Positions 32,188 through 41,149 of a stretch of 57,885 nucleotides of DNA are shown here, one piece after another. The position numbers and the translations under genes are program-made. The notes under the pieces were generated by a model. The model did not search any database. It was not told the origin of the DNA and saw nothing but the letters and a program-made list of their open reading frames with translations. This DNA is from JASGDC01 sp047605865 (GTDB lineage: Bacteria; Actinomycetota; Actinomycetes; Actinomycetales; Micrococcaceae), in contig JASGFC010000008.1 in assembly GCA_047605865.1 (NCBI GenBank), positions 1-57,885 on the forward strand, written 5' to 3'. Each line of letters opens with the position of its first letter. Position 1 is the stretch's first letter.

Positions 32188-33648
32188 ATGCGTGGTGATG
32201 GCAAACTCTCTCATGAGTTATTACCTGGTGAAAAAGGTCCACAAGATGCCTGTGGGGTCTTTGGCGTTTGGGCTCCTGATGAAGAAGTGGCAAAGTTAAC
32301 GTATTACGGACTTTATGCTTTACAGCATCGTGGCCAAGAATCCGCTGGTATTGCCACTAGTGATGGCGAAGCAATTTATATTTATAAAGACATGGGGCTT
32401 GTTGCACAAGTTTTTGATGAAGCAACTCTCGAATCCTTGACCGGACACATTGGCATAGGACATTCACGATATTCAACAACAGGCACCACTAAATGGCAGA
32501 ATGCACAACCAACATTAGGCGATACTTCTGCAGGCACCGTTGCCTTGGCTCACAATGGAAACCTAACCAATTCAGCACAATTACGTCGTTTAGTTGAACA
32601 ACGCTACGGAAAAAGCCTCGATGGTGAACTTAAAGAAGGAAACACCACTGACACCGCACTAGTGACAGCTTTATTGCGTGGTAAAGATGGGCAATCACTG
32701 GAACAGACTTCACTAGAAGTTTTACCGCATCTTCGTGGTAGCTATTGTTTTGTCTTTATGAATGAAAAAACTTTATATGCAGCCCGAGACCCGCAAGGAG
32801 TGCGTCCTTTAGTCTTAGGTCGTATTGATCGAGGATGGATTGTTGCTTCAGAAACAGCAGCTTTAGATATCGTAGGTGCTTCCTTTGTTCGTGAAATTGA
32901 ACCAGGGGAACTTATCGCTATTGATGAAGAGGGTTTGCGCTCGCAACATTTCAGCGAAGCTAAACCAGCTGGTTGCGTTTTTGAGTACGTTTATTTAGCT
33001 CGTCCGGATACAACTATTAAAGGTAGGGTGGTTCATTCAGCTCGTGTTGAGATGGGGCGCAGTCTTGCTAAAGACCATCCAGTTCCAGCAGATCTTGTTA
33101 TACCTACTCCAGAATCTGGAACACCAGCTGCTATTGGGTACGCTAAAGAAAGCGGAATTCCTTATGGCCAAGGTTTAGTAAAAAATTCTTATGTAGGTCG
33201 AACCTTCATTCAACCAAGTCAAACTATTCGTCAGCTTGGTATTCGCTTAAAACTCAATCCTCTTAAAGAAATAGTTGAAGGTAAACGTCTTGTTGTTGTC
33301 GACGATTCCATCGTGCGTGGTAATACGCAACGTGCCTTAGTAAAGATGCTTCGTGAGGCTGGTGCAAAGGAAGTACATGTTCGCATTTCTTCCCCTCCTA
33401 TTAAATGGCCATGCTTTTATGGAATCGATTTTGCTTCCAAGGCTGAATTGATTGCTTCTGGATTAACAGTTGATGATGTGTGTGCCTCCATTGGTGCAGA
33501 TTCTTTAGGATATTTAAGTGAAGAGGGCATGGTAAAGGCTACACGCCAGCCGATGAACGAGTTGTGTACAGCTTGTTTTAACGGAAATTATCCTATTGAA
33601 ATTTCTGATGAAAACGAGCTTGGTAAAGATGTTCTGGAGAATTCATGA
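32188..33648 (+). CDS. purF: Amidophosphoribosyltransferase (glutamine PRPP amidotransferase)
   Basis: PurF makes phosphoribosylamine from PRPP and glutamine, the first committed step of purine synthesis. The 486-residue protein has a 21-residue propeptide before the catalytic Cys22 (QDACGVFG), the Ntn glutaminase signatures LQHRGQESAGIA, IGHSRYSTTG and LAHNGNLTN, and the PRPP loop LVVVDDSIVRGNT. Cysteines in AGCVFEY, WPCFYG and LCTACFNG correspond to the four [4Fe-4S] ligands of the Bacillus-type enzyme. It overlaps purM by four bases. Confidence 0.96.
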   Translation: MRGDGKLSHELLPGEKGPQDACGVFGVWAPDEEVAKLTYYGLYALQHRGQESAGIATSDGEAIYIYKDMGLVAQVFDEATLESLTGHIGIGHSRYSTTGTTKWQNAQPTLGDTSAGTVALAHNGNLTNSAQLRRLVEQRYGKSLDGELKEGNTTDTALVTALLRGKDGQSLEQTSLEVLPHLRGSYCFVFMNEKTLYAARDPQGVRPLVLGRIDRGWIVASETAALDIVGASFVREIEPGELIAIDEEGLRSQHFSEAKPAGCVFEYVYLARPDTTIKGRVVHSARVEMGRSLAKDHPVPADLVIPTPESGTPAAIGYAKESGIPYGQGLVKNSYVGRTFIQPSQTIRQLGIRLKLNPLKEIVEGKRLVVVDDSIVRGNTQRALVKMLREAGAKEVHVRISSPPIKWPCFYGIDFASKAELIASGLTVDDVCASIGADSLGYLSEEGMVKATRQPMNELCTACFNGNYPIEISDENELGKDVLENS

Positions 33649-34742
33649 GTGATGAAATTACCTATTCCAAAGCAGGAGTTGATGTAGAAGCTGGAGATAA
33701 AGCAGTTGAGTTGATGCGTTCTGCAGTTTCTTCTACGCATACACCACACGTTTGGGGAAATTTTGGTGGTTTCGCAGGGCTTTATGATGTTTCAGAGCTT
33801 GCAAACTATAGAGCACCTTTACTAGCAACATCAACAGATGGAGTTGGTACTAAAGTTGCACTGGCACAAAAACTAGATATTCACGATACCATTGGCTACG
33901 ATCTTGTTGGAATGGTGGTAGACGATATCGTTGTTGTGGGTGCTAAACCGCTTTTCATGACAGATTACATTGCCTGTGGCAAAGTAGTTCCAGAGCGTAT
34001 TGCAGATATTGTTCGAGGTATTGCTGAGGCTTGTCAAGAAACCGGAACTGCACTTATTGGTGGTGAAACAGCAGAACATCCTGGATTATTAGGAATTGAT
34101 GAATATGATGTAGCTGGTGCAGTTACTGGAGTGGTAGAAAAAGATCAGTTGCTAGGTGCTGATCGTGTTAAAGCAGGGGATGTTGTGATTGCTCTTGCTT
34201 CTTCTGGCTTGCACTCTAACGGTTTTTCTTTGGTGCGTAATATTATTGAAGCCAACAAGTGGAATCTTGAAGATTCAGTCCCAGAATTTAATAAAACTTT
34301 AGGTGAAGAATTACTCACGCCAACAAGATTGTATGCTCAACCAGTTTTGCATGTTGTCTCTGCTTTGGAAGGCAATGTTCATGCTATGTCCCATGTGACA
34401 GGTGGTGGCCTTGCTGCTAATGTTGCACGAGTACTTCCACAAGGTACACATGTAACGTTGGATCGTTCAACATGGAGCGTACCTACAGTATTTAGTTACC
34501 TTGGACAAGCAGGAAATGTTCCTCAAGATGACATGGAACGTACCTGGAACCTTGGAGTTGGTATGGTACTTATTGTTGCTCATAATGCCGTAGATCAAGC
34601 GCTAGAAGAACTTAAAAAACAGGGGCAAAGCGCCTGGGTTATGGGTGAAATTACTTCTTCAGTAGATAATACTGATGGTGTAGTCCAAGGAGCTAAAGGT
34701 GTTGATGGGGGCTCCGTTAAATTAGTAGGACAGTACCTTTAG
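33645..34742 (+). CDS. purM: AIR synthetase (FGAM cyclo-ligase)
   Basis: PurM closes the imidazole ring of FGAM with ATP to give AIR. The 365-residue protein has TYSKAGVDVEAGDK, the FGGFAGLYD segment, LLATSTDGVGTKV, DLVGMVVDDIVVVGAKPLFMTDYIA (short form VDDIVVVGAKP), LIGGETAEHPG and a C-terminal HVTGGGLAANVARVLP block. It is translationally coupled to purF (ATGA overlap) and its stop overlaps the convergent DUF3073 gene by four bases. Confidence 0.96.
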   Translation: MSDEITYSKAGVDVEAGDKAVELMRSAVSSTHTPHVWGNFGGFAGLYDVSELANYRAPLLATSTDGVGTKVALAQKLDIHDTIGYDLVGMVVDDIVVVGAKPLFMTDYIACGKVVPERIADIVRGIAEACQETGTALIGGETAEHPGLLGIDEYDVAGAVTGVVEKDQLLGADRVKAGDVVIALASSGLHSNGFSLVRNIIEANKWNLEDSVPEFNKTLGEELLTPTRLYAQPVLHVVSALEGNVHAMSHVTGGGLAANVARVLPQGTHVTLDRSTWSVPTVFSYLGQAGNVPQDDMERTWNLGVGMVLIVAHNAVDQALEELKKQGQSAWVMGEITSSVDNTDGVVQGAKGVDGGSVKLVGQYL

Positions 34743-34945
34743 TTTTCTTCTTCGTCCTCATTGACGCCATATTTTTTTGCTATCTCAGAATACTCATCGT
34801 ATTCTTCATCAGTTGAGGTCTCAGGTTTTAATGTAGGAGTGCCAGCTAGTTCTTGTTGTAATTTATTGTAGTCTGTTTCGATTTCGCTGTATTTAAGCTC
34901 ACGTGCAAGTTTAGTGTGTTTAGCTTTCTGACGACCACGACCCAT
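34739..34945 (-). CDS. DUF3073 protein
   Basis: The 68-residue protein begins MGRGRQKAKHTKLARELKY, the conserved basic block of the actinobacterial DUF3073 family, and ends in an acidic tail (NEDEEEN). The family is almost confined to Actinomycetota and usually lies convergent to purM, as here, where the two stops overlap by four bases. Function is unknown. AAGGAG lies just before the ATG. Confidence 0.93.
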   Translation of the reverse strand: MGRGRQKAKHTKLARELKYSEIETDYNKLQQELAGTPTLKPETSTDEEYDEYSEIAKKYGVNEDEEEN

Positions 34946-35040
34946 AGCTTCTCCTTGTTACTTACCTAAAAATAATCATTACTTCTAGACTACAACGAAA
35001 CTTTGGTGTTCGAGTTAAAATCATGCCCTTGGTGTGTTTC

Positions 35041-35070
35041 TTGCTAGATAACTTTGTTTCACACTAAAAT
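35041..35070 (+). promoter_or_regulatory. Promoter of the large septum-formation-domain gene
   Basis: TTGCTA at 35041-35046 and TAAAAT at 35065-35070 are 18 bases apart. This leaves a leader of about 20 bases with AAGGAG before the ATG at 35096. Confidence 0.5.
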
Positions 35071-35095
35071 GAAAGAAAGGGGTACAAGGAGAACA

Positions 35096-37282
35096 ATGAG
35101 TGATCAAAATGATAAAAAGCCAAAGGGCTTGCTAGATATTGTTGCCAGTCGTAGAAAAGTTCAAAATCAAGCTACAACTGATGCAACCAAGGAGCAGTCG
35201 AACACGAACAGTCTTAAAGAAGAGTCTGGTGTTGAAGATGCACGTGTACCCAATATTACTTTTAATGATTTTTTTATTAGAAGTGAACACCAAACTGATG
35301 AAGTACAGCCTATTAAACCAGTGCAGAAACAAGCAGAGGTAGACGATGCAGTCACTGCTATCGTTCCTCAAGTTCAGGCACCTGTTAGACAAACTCCTTC
35401 AGAGAGTACTCCAGTAGAAGAACAGGGTACCCTCGTAGAAGAAGAGCAGAGCAAGCCTGTTGTGGAAACAGAGTCTCAAGCTAATTTATATGCTCCTCCT
35501 CGTGAAAAAGATCATACAGTAGTACCACCGCTGAAAGATAAAATTTTTACTGGTCCAGTAAAAGAAATTAAGACTGTTTCACTTAAAACTGACCCAGCAG
35601 ACGATGTGTTTACAGAAGTAAAACAAAACGAGCAGATTGAGCCTGTCAACGTTGAGCCAGCCAAAATTGAAAAGATTGAGCATAAAAAAGCTAAAAAGGC
35701 TGCGCCTCAACAGCCTGAAAATATTGAAAAAGTTAAACGGAAAAAAGTAAAGAGGATAGCACCGGAAAAGCTTGAAGAGATTGTTTCACAACAAGCTGAG
35801 TACCATAATCTACCCAATACTGAGAAGATTGAAATTGTTAAGCCTCAGCAAGTTAAAACTGAAGCAGCAAAGGTTGAGCCAGCGGAAACTGAGCCAGTTG
35901 AAACAGTTAAGCCTATTGAAACTGAGCCAAAAAAACTTGAGTTGCCAGAAACTGAAAAAAGCGAGTTTGAAAAAGAAGAGTCAACTACGACACAGGCTTC
36001 AGAAGACTCCACAGTTTCACAAGAACCGGAAGAACTCATTGTTCCAGAGAGTCTCAATGAAGAAAATGAGCTAGCTCCTGAGCAGGATATTGACGACGAT
36101 GTCATGAGTCCTGAATCAAGTGCAGAAAAAATCAAACACACTGAAACTCAAGAGGACCTTGAAACTGAAAAAGCTGAAGAGCTGGTAGCGCCTAAGGCGA
36201 ATCGTCATGTTGTCAATCCTTCCTTAAATGGTAGACAAAAGAAACCCAAGAAGAAAATCACAGGCAAGCAGGAATCTGCTGTCCCTAAACAGACTATTCC
36301 TATCTTGAGCGCAGCTTTTCCAGCTCACAAAGATGCGCTAAAAATTTTAGATGAGCACGATGTATCTGGTGTTGAATCTCCTCTTGGGAAACCACCTACT
36401 GTTGAAAAGACACCTGAAGTCAAAAAAAATACCGAATATTTTGACGATGCTCAGCATGAATATGAAGATGTATCTCCTGAAGCATTCAAGAGCAGGGTAC
36501 TTCAAGGTAATGATATCGCTACTTCGCCGCTGCAGAAACCTGCACGTCATGCTGTAAAAACTGACCCAACACAGGATGATAGCGTGCTAGCATCTGTGCA
36601 GAAAACTAGCAAAGTTGAAGCTCCTTCTCAAGATGTAGAAGAAGCTGAAACTGTAGCTAACACACACCATCTACAGGAAGCTGAAACTACTGCTGTTGGA
36701 AGCAAAAGCGTAGTGCAAGAGACTAAAAAGACTAAGAGAAGTGGCTCTTTGTTACTGCCAATACTTGCTGTGCTTGGAATTATTGCGCTTGCAAGTGGGC
36801 TTTGGTTTTTCAAAGATAATTTTAAACCAGATGTTTCGGCGCAGATTGCCACAGCAACACCTACAGCAACACCAACGCAAGCTCCTGCTCCCTCACCTAC
36901 TTCTAATATTATCGGAGTAGCAGATCTTAAGCCTGGTCAGTGTATCGAAAATTGGGCTGATGCCAATGACAATGACCAAAAGTACACTATTGTAGATTGT
37001 TCTAAAGCTCACAATGCTCAGGTGTACCAAATGGATTCCACTTTAGACTTTGGGGAATCAGGGTATCCAGGCGATGATGCAGCTAATAATGCTGTGCAGC
37101 AATTCTGTACCCCTCAGGCTGCTACTTCTTTGGTTGACGGTATTGATATGAACGCGCAAGAGATTGAAATTTACTGGACACATCCTAGTGAAGCTTCTTT
37201 TAATGCTGGAGATAGAAAAGCTGCTTGTTTCTTTGTGACTGCACAACCAACAACTACCAGTATTGTGAAATCTGCTCTGTAA
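35096..37282 (+). CDS. Large membrane protein with extracellular septum-formation domain
   Basis: The ATG at 35096, preceded by AAGGAG, gives 728 residues. The first 545 residues are cytoplasmic, strongly charged and repetitive, rich in Glu, Lys, Thr, Pro and Val (for example EPAETEPVETVKPIETEP). One membrane segment (LLLPILAVLGIIALASGLWF) lies at about 550-570, followed by an Ala/Thr/Pro linker. A domain of about 120 residues like the actinobacterial septum formation family follows (GQCIENWADAND, IVDCSKAHNAQVY, YPGDDAA, FC, AACFF). Four cysteines in it are shared with the next gene's product and probably form two disulfides. Role in division is by family name only. Confidence 0.8.
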   Translation: MSDQNDKKPKGLLDIVASRRKVQNQATTDATKEQSNTNSLKEESGVEDARVPNITFNDFFIRSEHQTDEVQPIKPVQKQAEVDDAVTAIVPQVQAPVRQTPSESTPVEEQGTLVEEEQSKPVVETESQANLYAPPREKDHTVVPPLKDKIFTGPVKEIKTVSLKTDPADDVFTEVKQNEQIEPVNVEPAKIEKIEHKKAKKAAPQQPENIEKVKRKKVKRIAPEKLEEIVSQQAEYHNLPNTEKIEIVKPQQVKTEAAKVEPAETEPVETVKPIETEPKKLELPETEKSEFEKEESTTTQASEDSTVSQEPEELIVPESLNEENELAPEQDIDDDVMSPESSAEKIKHTETQEDLETEKAEELVAPKANRHVVNPSLNGRQKKPKKKITGKQESAVPKQTIPILSAAFPAHKDALKILDEHDVSGVESPLGKPPTVEKTPEVKKNTEYFDDAQHEYEDVSPEAFKSRVLQGNDIATSPLQKPARHAVKTDPTQDDSVLASVQKTSKVEAPSQDVEEAETVANTHHLQEAETTAVGSKSVVQETKKTKRSGSLLLPILAVLGIIALASGLWFFKDNFKPDVSAQIATATPTATPTQAPAPSPTSNIIGVADLKPGQCIENWADANDNDQKYTIVDCSKAHNAQVYQMDSTLDFGESGYPGDDAANNAVQQFCTPQAATSLVDGIDMNAQEIEIYWTHPSEASFNAGDRKAACFFVTAQPTTTSIVKSAL

Positions 37283-37354
37283 ACTTAAGTCAAGTATACT
37301 TTGTTAAAAATGAGAAAAGCTTAGACTTAATATACAGAGAAAGAAGGGTTTAAG

Positions 37355-38359
37355 GTGCGATTTAGAGAAGACCAGACAAAGGATGATGCACTGGGTGAAC
37401 GTACCTATCAACAGGAAACTTCTTATGTAAAAGCTACATCAGAAGCTACGCCAACTCAAGCTGTTCCTGTTGCCGCTCAATCAGAGCGCACGGTGTCGAC
37501 TTCTCGAAATATACCCAGAACTCAAATCTCAGAAGAACTTCCAAAACATCAAAAAGAACTTCCAAAACATCAAAACCTGAATAAAATATCGGTAAAATCT
37601 GAAGCTACTAAAAAGCTACAAACACCAAACACTACATCAGGTAAAAATAAGGTAAAACACCTTGCACCTACTTTATCTGCTGCTCTTGTGAGCATGGGAA
37701 TCTTTGCAGCAACAGGTCTTTTTTGGCTCTCTAAAGACTCTGTGAAGCAGGCTATTGATCCTTCAGCAAGTGCCTCAAGTACATCCTCCGTTGCTTTGCC
37801 TGGAGTTTCGGCCTTACAAGCTGGTCAGTGTATTGAAAACTGGGAAGATGTTAATGATAATAATCGTCAATATGCAGTTGTAGATTGTATGCAAGCTCAT
37901 AATGCACAAATTTTCGCTAAAACCACAACGCTAAATCTAAGCCAAGCTATTTATCCTGGCGACGATGTGGTGAATTCTGCTGCAGAGCAGTATTGTAATG
38001 ATCAAGTTGCAAGCACCAAAGACGACGATGTTGATTTGAATTCTGACGGAATTAGTGTTCATTGGACTATGCCTAACCATGATTCTTATAACACGGGAGA
38101 CCGTACAGCAGTATGTTTCTTTTCTTCAGAACAGCCAATTTTAAGAAGTATTGTCAAAGACCCAAATGCAACTGCTTCTGCGTCACCTTCTGCAGATGCT
38201 ACTGACCAAAGCACAGATTCAGCAACCCAGAGTGTAGATGCTACTGATCAGAGCACAGATACTTCAAATAATGGTGTTATTACAGATCAAACTCAACAAG
38301 ATACTACACAACAAGGTACAGTTGAGGAGCAAGGCGTGCAGCAAGCTCCAACTCAGTAG
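37355..38359 (+). CDS. Second septum-formation-domain membrane protein (paralogue)
   Basis: Starting at GTG 37355 after AGAAGGG, the 334-residue protein has a polar 100-residue cytoplasmic part, a membrane segment at about 105-125 (TLSAALVSMGIFAATGLFWL), and an extracellular domain at about 150-268 (GQCIENWEDVND, VVDCMQAHNAQIF, YPGDDVV, YC, AVCFF) that aligns along its length with the end of the preceding protein, including four cysteines. A Gln/Thr/Asp/Ser-rich tail with repeated ATDQSTD follows. A 21-base tandem duplication near 37538-37579 encodes ELPKHQK twice. It appears to be a shortened tandem duplicate. Confidence 0.8.
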   Translation: MRFREDQTKDDALGERTYQQETSYVKATSEATPTQAVPVAAQSERTVSTSRNIPRTQISEELPKHQKELPKHQNLNKISVKSEATKKLQTPNTTSGKNKVKHLAPTLSAALVSMGIFAATGLFWLSKDSVKQAIDPSASASSTSSVALPGVSALQAGQCIENWEDVNDNNRQYAVVDCMQAHNAQIFAKTTTLNLSQAIYPGDDVVNSAAEQYCNDQVASTKDDDVDLNSDGISVHWTMPNHDSYNTGDRTAVCFFSSEQPILRSIVKDPNATASASPSADATDQSTDSATQSVDATDQSTDTSNNGVITDQTQQDTTQQGTVEEQGVQQAPTQ

Positions 38360-38361
38360 CA

Positions 38362-38402
38362 AACTTTTAGCATTTCACGTTAAATGTGAAATGCTAAAAG
38401 TT
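38362..38402. terminator. Bidirectional terminator between the septum gene and clpB
   Basis: A perfect 17-bp stem (AACTTTTAGCATTTCAC with its inverse complement) encloses a seven-base loop. Both convergent genes end beside it. The inner TTTCACGTTAAATGTGAAA resembles parS but lacks the CACGTG core. Confidence 0.8.
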
Positions 38403-38415
38403 GAGTAGTGTTTAA

Positions 38416-40995
38416 CTAGCTTACAGTAAGACCATCATCTCCTACATCTACGTGAACGGTATCTCCGTCTTTGATGTTTCCAGAAAGTAATTCTTTTGCA
38501 AGTTTGTCGCCAATTTCTCGTTGAACTAAACGACGTAATGGGCGGGCACCAAAAGCAGGATCGTAACCAGTTTCAGCCAACCATTGCGAAGCTTCAGGGG
38601 TAACATCAAGGCTTAATCGACGGTCTTTCAAGCGCTTAGCCAAAGATTTGATATTAAGATCCACGATATGTTTAAGTTCATCTTTGCTGAGTGCTTCAAA
38701 CATGACAATCTCATCGAGCCTATTGAGGAACTCTGGTTTAAAGTGTGCACGCACAATTTCCATGACGGCCTTTTGGCGATCTTCTAGTGGCATTTCAGTG
38801 TTAACTAAGAACTGAGAGCCAAGGTTTGAAGTCATGATAAGAATCACATTGCGGAAATCAACAGTACGTCCTTGTCCATCAGTTAGACGTCCATCATCAA
38901 GTACTTGCAGTAAGATATCGAAGACTTCAGGGTGAGCTTTTTCAACCTCATCAAGGAGCACAACGGAATATGGGCGCCTGCGTACTGCTTCAGTGAGTTG
39001 CCCACCTTGATCATAACCAACGTATCCTGGAGGGGCTCCAACAAGACGTGCAACAGCGTGCTTTTCAGAGTATTCACTCATATCAATGCGAATCATGGCA
39101 CGCTCATCATCAAAAATGAACTCTGCCAAAGATTTTGCAAGCTCAGTTTTACCTACACCTGTTGGACCAAGGAACAAGAAAGAACCGGTTGGCCTGTTTG
39201 GGTCAGAAATGCCTGCACGAGAACGACGCACAGCATCTGAAACTACTTGCACTGCCTTTTCTTGACCAATGAGGCGATCACCAATGTGATTTTCCATATC
39301 CAGTAGTTTTTGCTGTTCACCTTGAAGCATACGCCCGGCTGGAATACCTGTCCATGAAGAAACAACTTCAGCGATATCATCGGCTGAAACTTCATCTGCA
39401 ACCATAGGGGAGGAAACTGATTTCTCTTTGCTGGTTTCTGCCTCCTGTGCCTCTTCAAGTTCTTGTTCTAGTTGAGGAATTTCACCGTAAAGCATACGTG
39501 CAGCATCTTCTAATTTACCTTCGCGTTGTGCTTTTTCTGCCTCTGAACGTTTTTCATCTAATTGCTTTTTAAGTTCACCAACACGGTTCAATCCAGCACG
39601 TTCTTCCTCCCATCGTGCATTAAGGGCAGTGAGTTCTTCTTTTTTATTCGCTAGGTCTTCACGAAGTTTAGCAAGGCGCTCTTTGCTGGCCGCATCTTTT
39701 TCTTTAGCAAGAATGAGCTCTTCCATAGTAAGACGGTCAACTTCGCGGCGTAATTGATCAATTTCTTCAGGGGCAGAGTCAATTTCCATGCGGAGGCGAC
39801 TTGCAGCCTCATCAATGAGGTCAATAGCCTTATCTGGAAGTTGGCGTCCACTAATATAACGATCTGAAAGATTTGCTGCAGCAACTAAGGCATTGTCTGC
39901 GATTGAGACTTGATGATGTGCTTCATAGCGTTCTTTTAATCCACGAAGAATAGCTACCGAATCTTCAACACTTGGCTCTCCCACATAAACTTGTTGAAAG
40001 CGGCGTTCAAGAGCTGGATCTTTTTCAATATTTTCACGATACTCATCTAAAGTTGTTGCCCCAATAAGGCGAAGCTCTCCACGAGCTAGCATTGGTTTAA
40101 GCATGTTTCCTGCGTCCATGGACCCTTCAGATGCACCAGCACCAACAACAGTATGGATTTCGTCAATGAAAGTAACAATTTGTCCATCCGATTCTTTAAT
40201 TTCTTCAAGAACTGCTTTGAGACGTTCTTCAAATTCTCCGCGGAATTTTGCCCCAGCAACCATAGCTGAGAGGTCTAAAGAAATAAGTGTTTTGCCTTTA
40301 AGGGTATCTGGGACATCTCCTGCCACAATACGCTGTGCAAGCCCTTCCACTACTGCTGTTTTACCAACACCAGGTTCACCAATTAACACAGGGTTGTTTT
40401 TAGTGCGACGAGATAGAACTTGAATAACACGGCGAATTTCTGAATCGCGCCCAATAACAGGGTCCAATTTACCTTGAGCTGCTATTGCTGTGAGGTCAAC
40501 ACCGTACTTTTCTAAGCTTTGGAAAGTATCTTCAGGGTCAGGCGTAGTAATTTTACGATTACCTCGAACTGCAGGCATTGCATCAGTAAGTGCTTCTCGG
40601 GTTGCTCCTAGCTTGTTGAGCATTTTTCCAATAGTGCCTTTATCTTCAGCTAAACCAAGCAAGAGGTGTTCCGTTGAGGTATATTCATCTCCCATAGCTG
40701 AAGCCTCATCGTGGGCAGCTTGAAGGGCAAGAAGTCCTTGACGGCTTAATTTTGGCTGAGATACAGAAGAACCTGAACTAGAAGTGAGGGTGTTGAGAAC
40801 ACCATCTGTTTCACGTGAAACATTATTTGGATCTAGACCAAGTTGTTTTAAAAGAGCTAGAGCAATACTATCTTCTTGTTCCAAAAGTGCTTTGAGAATG
40901 TGTGCAGGCTCCACCATAGGATTACCTGCAGTTGAAGCCATCTTAACTGCTTCGCCGAGGGCTTCTTGACTTTTAGTTGTAAACTTTTCGTTCAT
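38416..40995 (-). CDS. clpB: Protein disaggregase ClpB
   Basis: ClpB is a hexameric AAA+ ATPase that rescues aggregated proteins with DnaK. From ATG 40995 the protein has 859 residues, the normal length. It has an N-domain with two Clp repeats (FTTKSQEAL), NBD1 with Walker A GEPGVGKT and Walker B FIDEIHTVVGAG, a long coiled-coil middle domain near 400-520, NBD2 with GPTGVGKT and VLLDEVEKAHPEV, and the C-terminal FGARPLRRLVQ. An upstream in-frame extension is rejected because AAGGAG lies just before 40995. A HAIR element over the promoter implies HspR control. A perfect parS lies inside the coding sequence near codon 60. Confidence 0.96.
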   Translation of the reverse strand: MNEKFTTKSQEALGEAVKMASTAGNPMVEPAHILKALLEQEDSIALALLKQLGLDPNNVSRETDGVLNTLTSSSGSSVSQPKLSRQGLLALQAAHDEASAMGDEYTSTEHLLLGLAEDKGTIGKMLNKLGATREALTDAMPAVRGNRKITTPDPEDTFQSLEKYGVDLTAIAAQGKLDPVIGRDSEIRRVIQVLSRRTKNNPVLIGEPGVGKTAVVEGLAQRIVAGDVPDTLKGKTLISLDLSAMVAGAKFRGEFEERLKAVLEEIKESDGQIVTFIDEIHTVVGAGASEGSMDAGNMLKPMLARGELRLIGATTLDEYRENIEKDPALERRFQQVYVGEPSVEDSVAILRGLKERYEAHHQVSIADNALVAAANLSDRYISGRQLPDKAIDLIDEAASRLRMEIDSAPEEIDQLRREVDRLTMEELILAKEKDAASKERLAKLREDLANKKEELTALNARWEEERAGLNRVGELKKQLDEKRSEAEKAQREGKLEDAARMLYGEIPQLEQELEEAQEAETSKEKSVSSPMVADEVSADDIAEVVSSWTGIPAGRMLQGEQQKLLDMENHIGDRLIGQEKAVQVVSDAVRRSRAGISDPNRPTGSFLFLGPTGVGKTELAKSLAEFIFDDERAMIRIDMSEYSEKHAVARLVGAPPGYVGYDQGGQLTEAVRRRPYSVVLLDEVEKAHPEVFDILLQVLDDGRLTDGQGRTVDFRNVILIMTSNLGSQFLVNTEMPLEDRQKAVMEIVRAHFKPEFLNRLDEIVMFEALSKDELKHIVDLNIKSLAKRLKDRRLSLDVTPEASQWLAETGYDPAFGARPLRRLVQREIGDKLAKELLSGNIKDGDTVHVDVGDDGLTVS
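40807..40822. other. parS centromere site inside clpB, perfect
   Basis: TGTTTCACGTGAAACA matches the parS consensus at all 16 bases and is embedded in clpB codons encoding the NVSRETD segment. Confidence 0.92.
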
Positions 40996-41041
40996 TATTT
41001 TATAAACTCCTTCATTCGATTTTAATCGACGATATCTATAA

Positions 41042-41062
41042 CTTGAGTGTACCTCACTCAAC
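41042..41062. promoter_or_regulatory. HAIR operator (HspR binding site) upstream of clpB
   Basis: CTTGAGT-N7-ACTCAAC matches the HAIR consensus CTTGAGT-N7-ACTCAAG at 13 of 14 positions. On the minus strand its TTGAGT also serves as a -35 box for clpB, with TAGATA about 17 bases on. HspR represses chaperone genes in actinobacteria. Confidence 0.88.
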
Positions 41063-41137
41063 TTTGAAAATCTATACGTTTTGGAAACTTTTTCGCAAAC
41101 TAGCGCTTAGCTACTTCGAACTTTTAGCAAAGAAGTT

Positions 41138-41143
41138 TAAGCT
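41138..41143 (+). promoter_or_regulatory. -10 box of leaderless promoter for the HerA-like gene
   Basis: TAAGCT ends six bases before the ATG at 41150. It has the same hexamer and spacing as the purD box. Confidence 0.5.
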
Positions 41144-41149
41144 ATTGGC

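Noticed and set aside
35139..36557. Several reading frames in other frames of the large septum-domain gene
   Set aside because: They are products of the repetitive Glu/Lys/Thr-rich codons of the real gene and have no ribosome sites.
38200..38262. Short tandem repeats as a CRISPR-like array
   Set aside because: The repeats are in frame, encode ATDQSTD in the low-complexity tail, and have no spacers.
38371..38393. TTTCACGTTAAATGTGAAA as a fourth parS site
   Set aside because: It lacks the central CACGTG and is the inner part of a 17-bp terminator stem between convergent genes.
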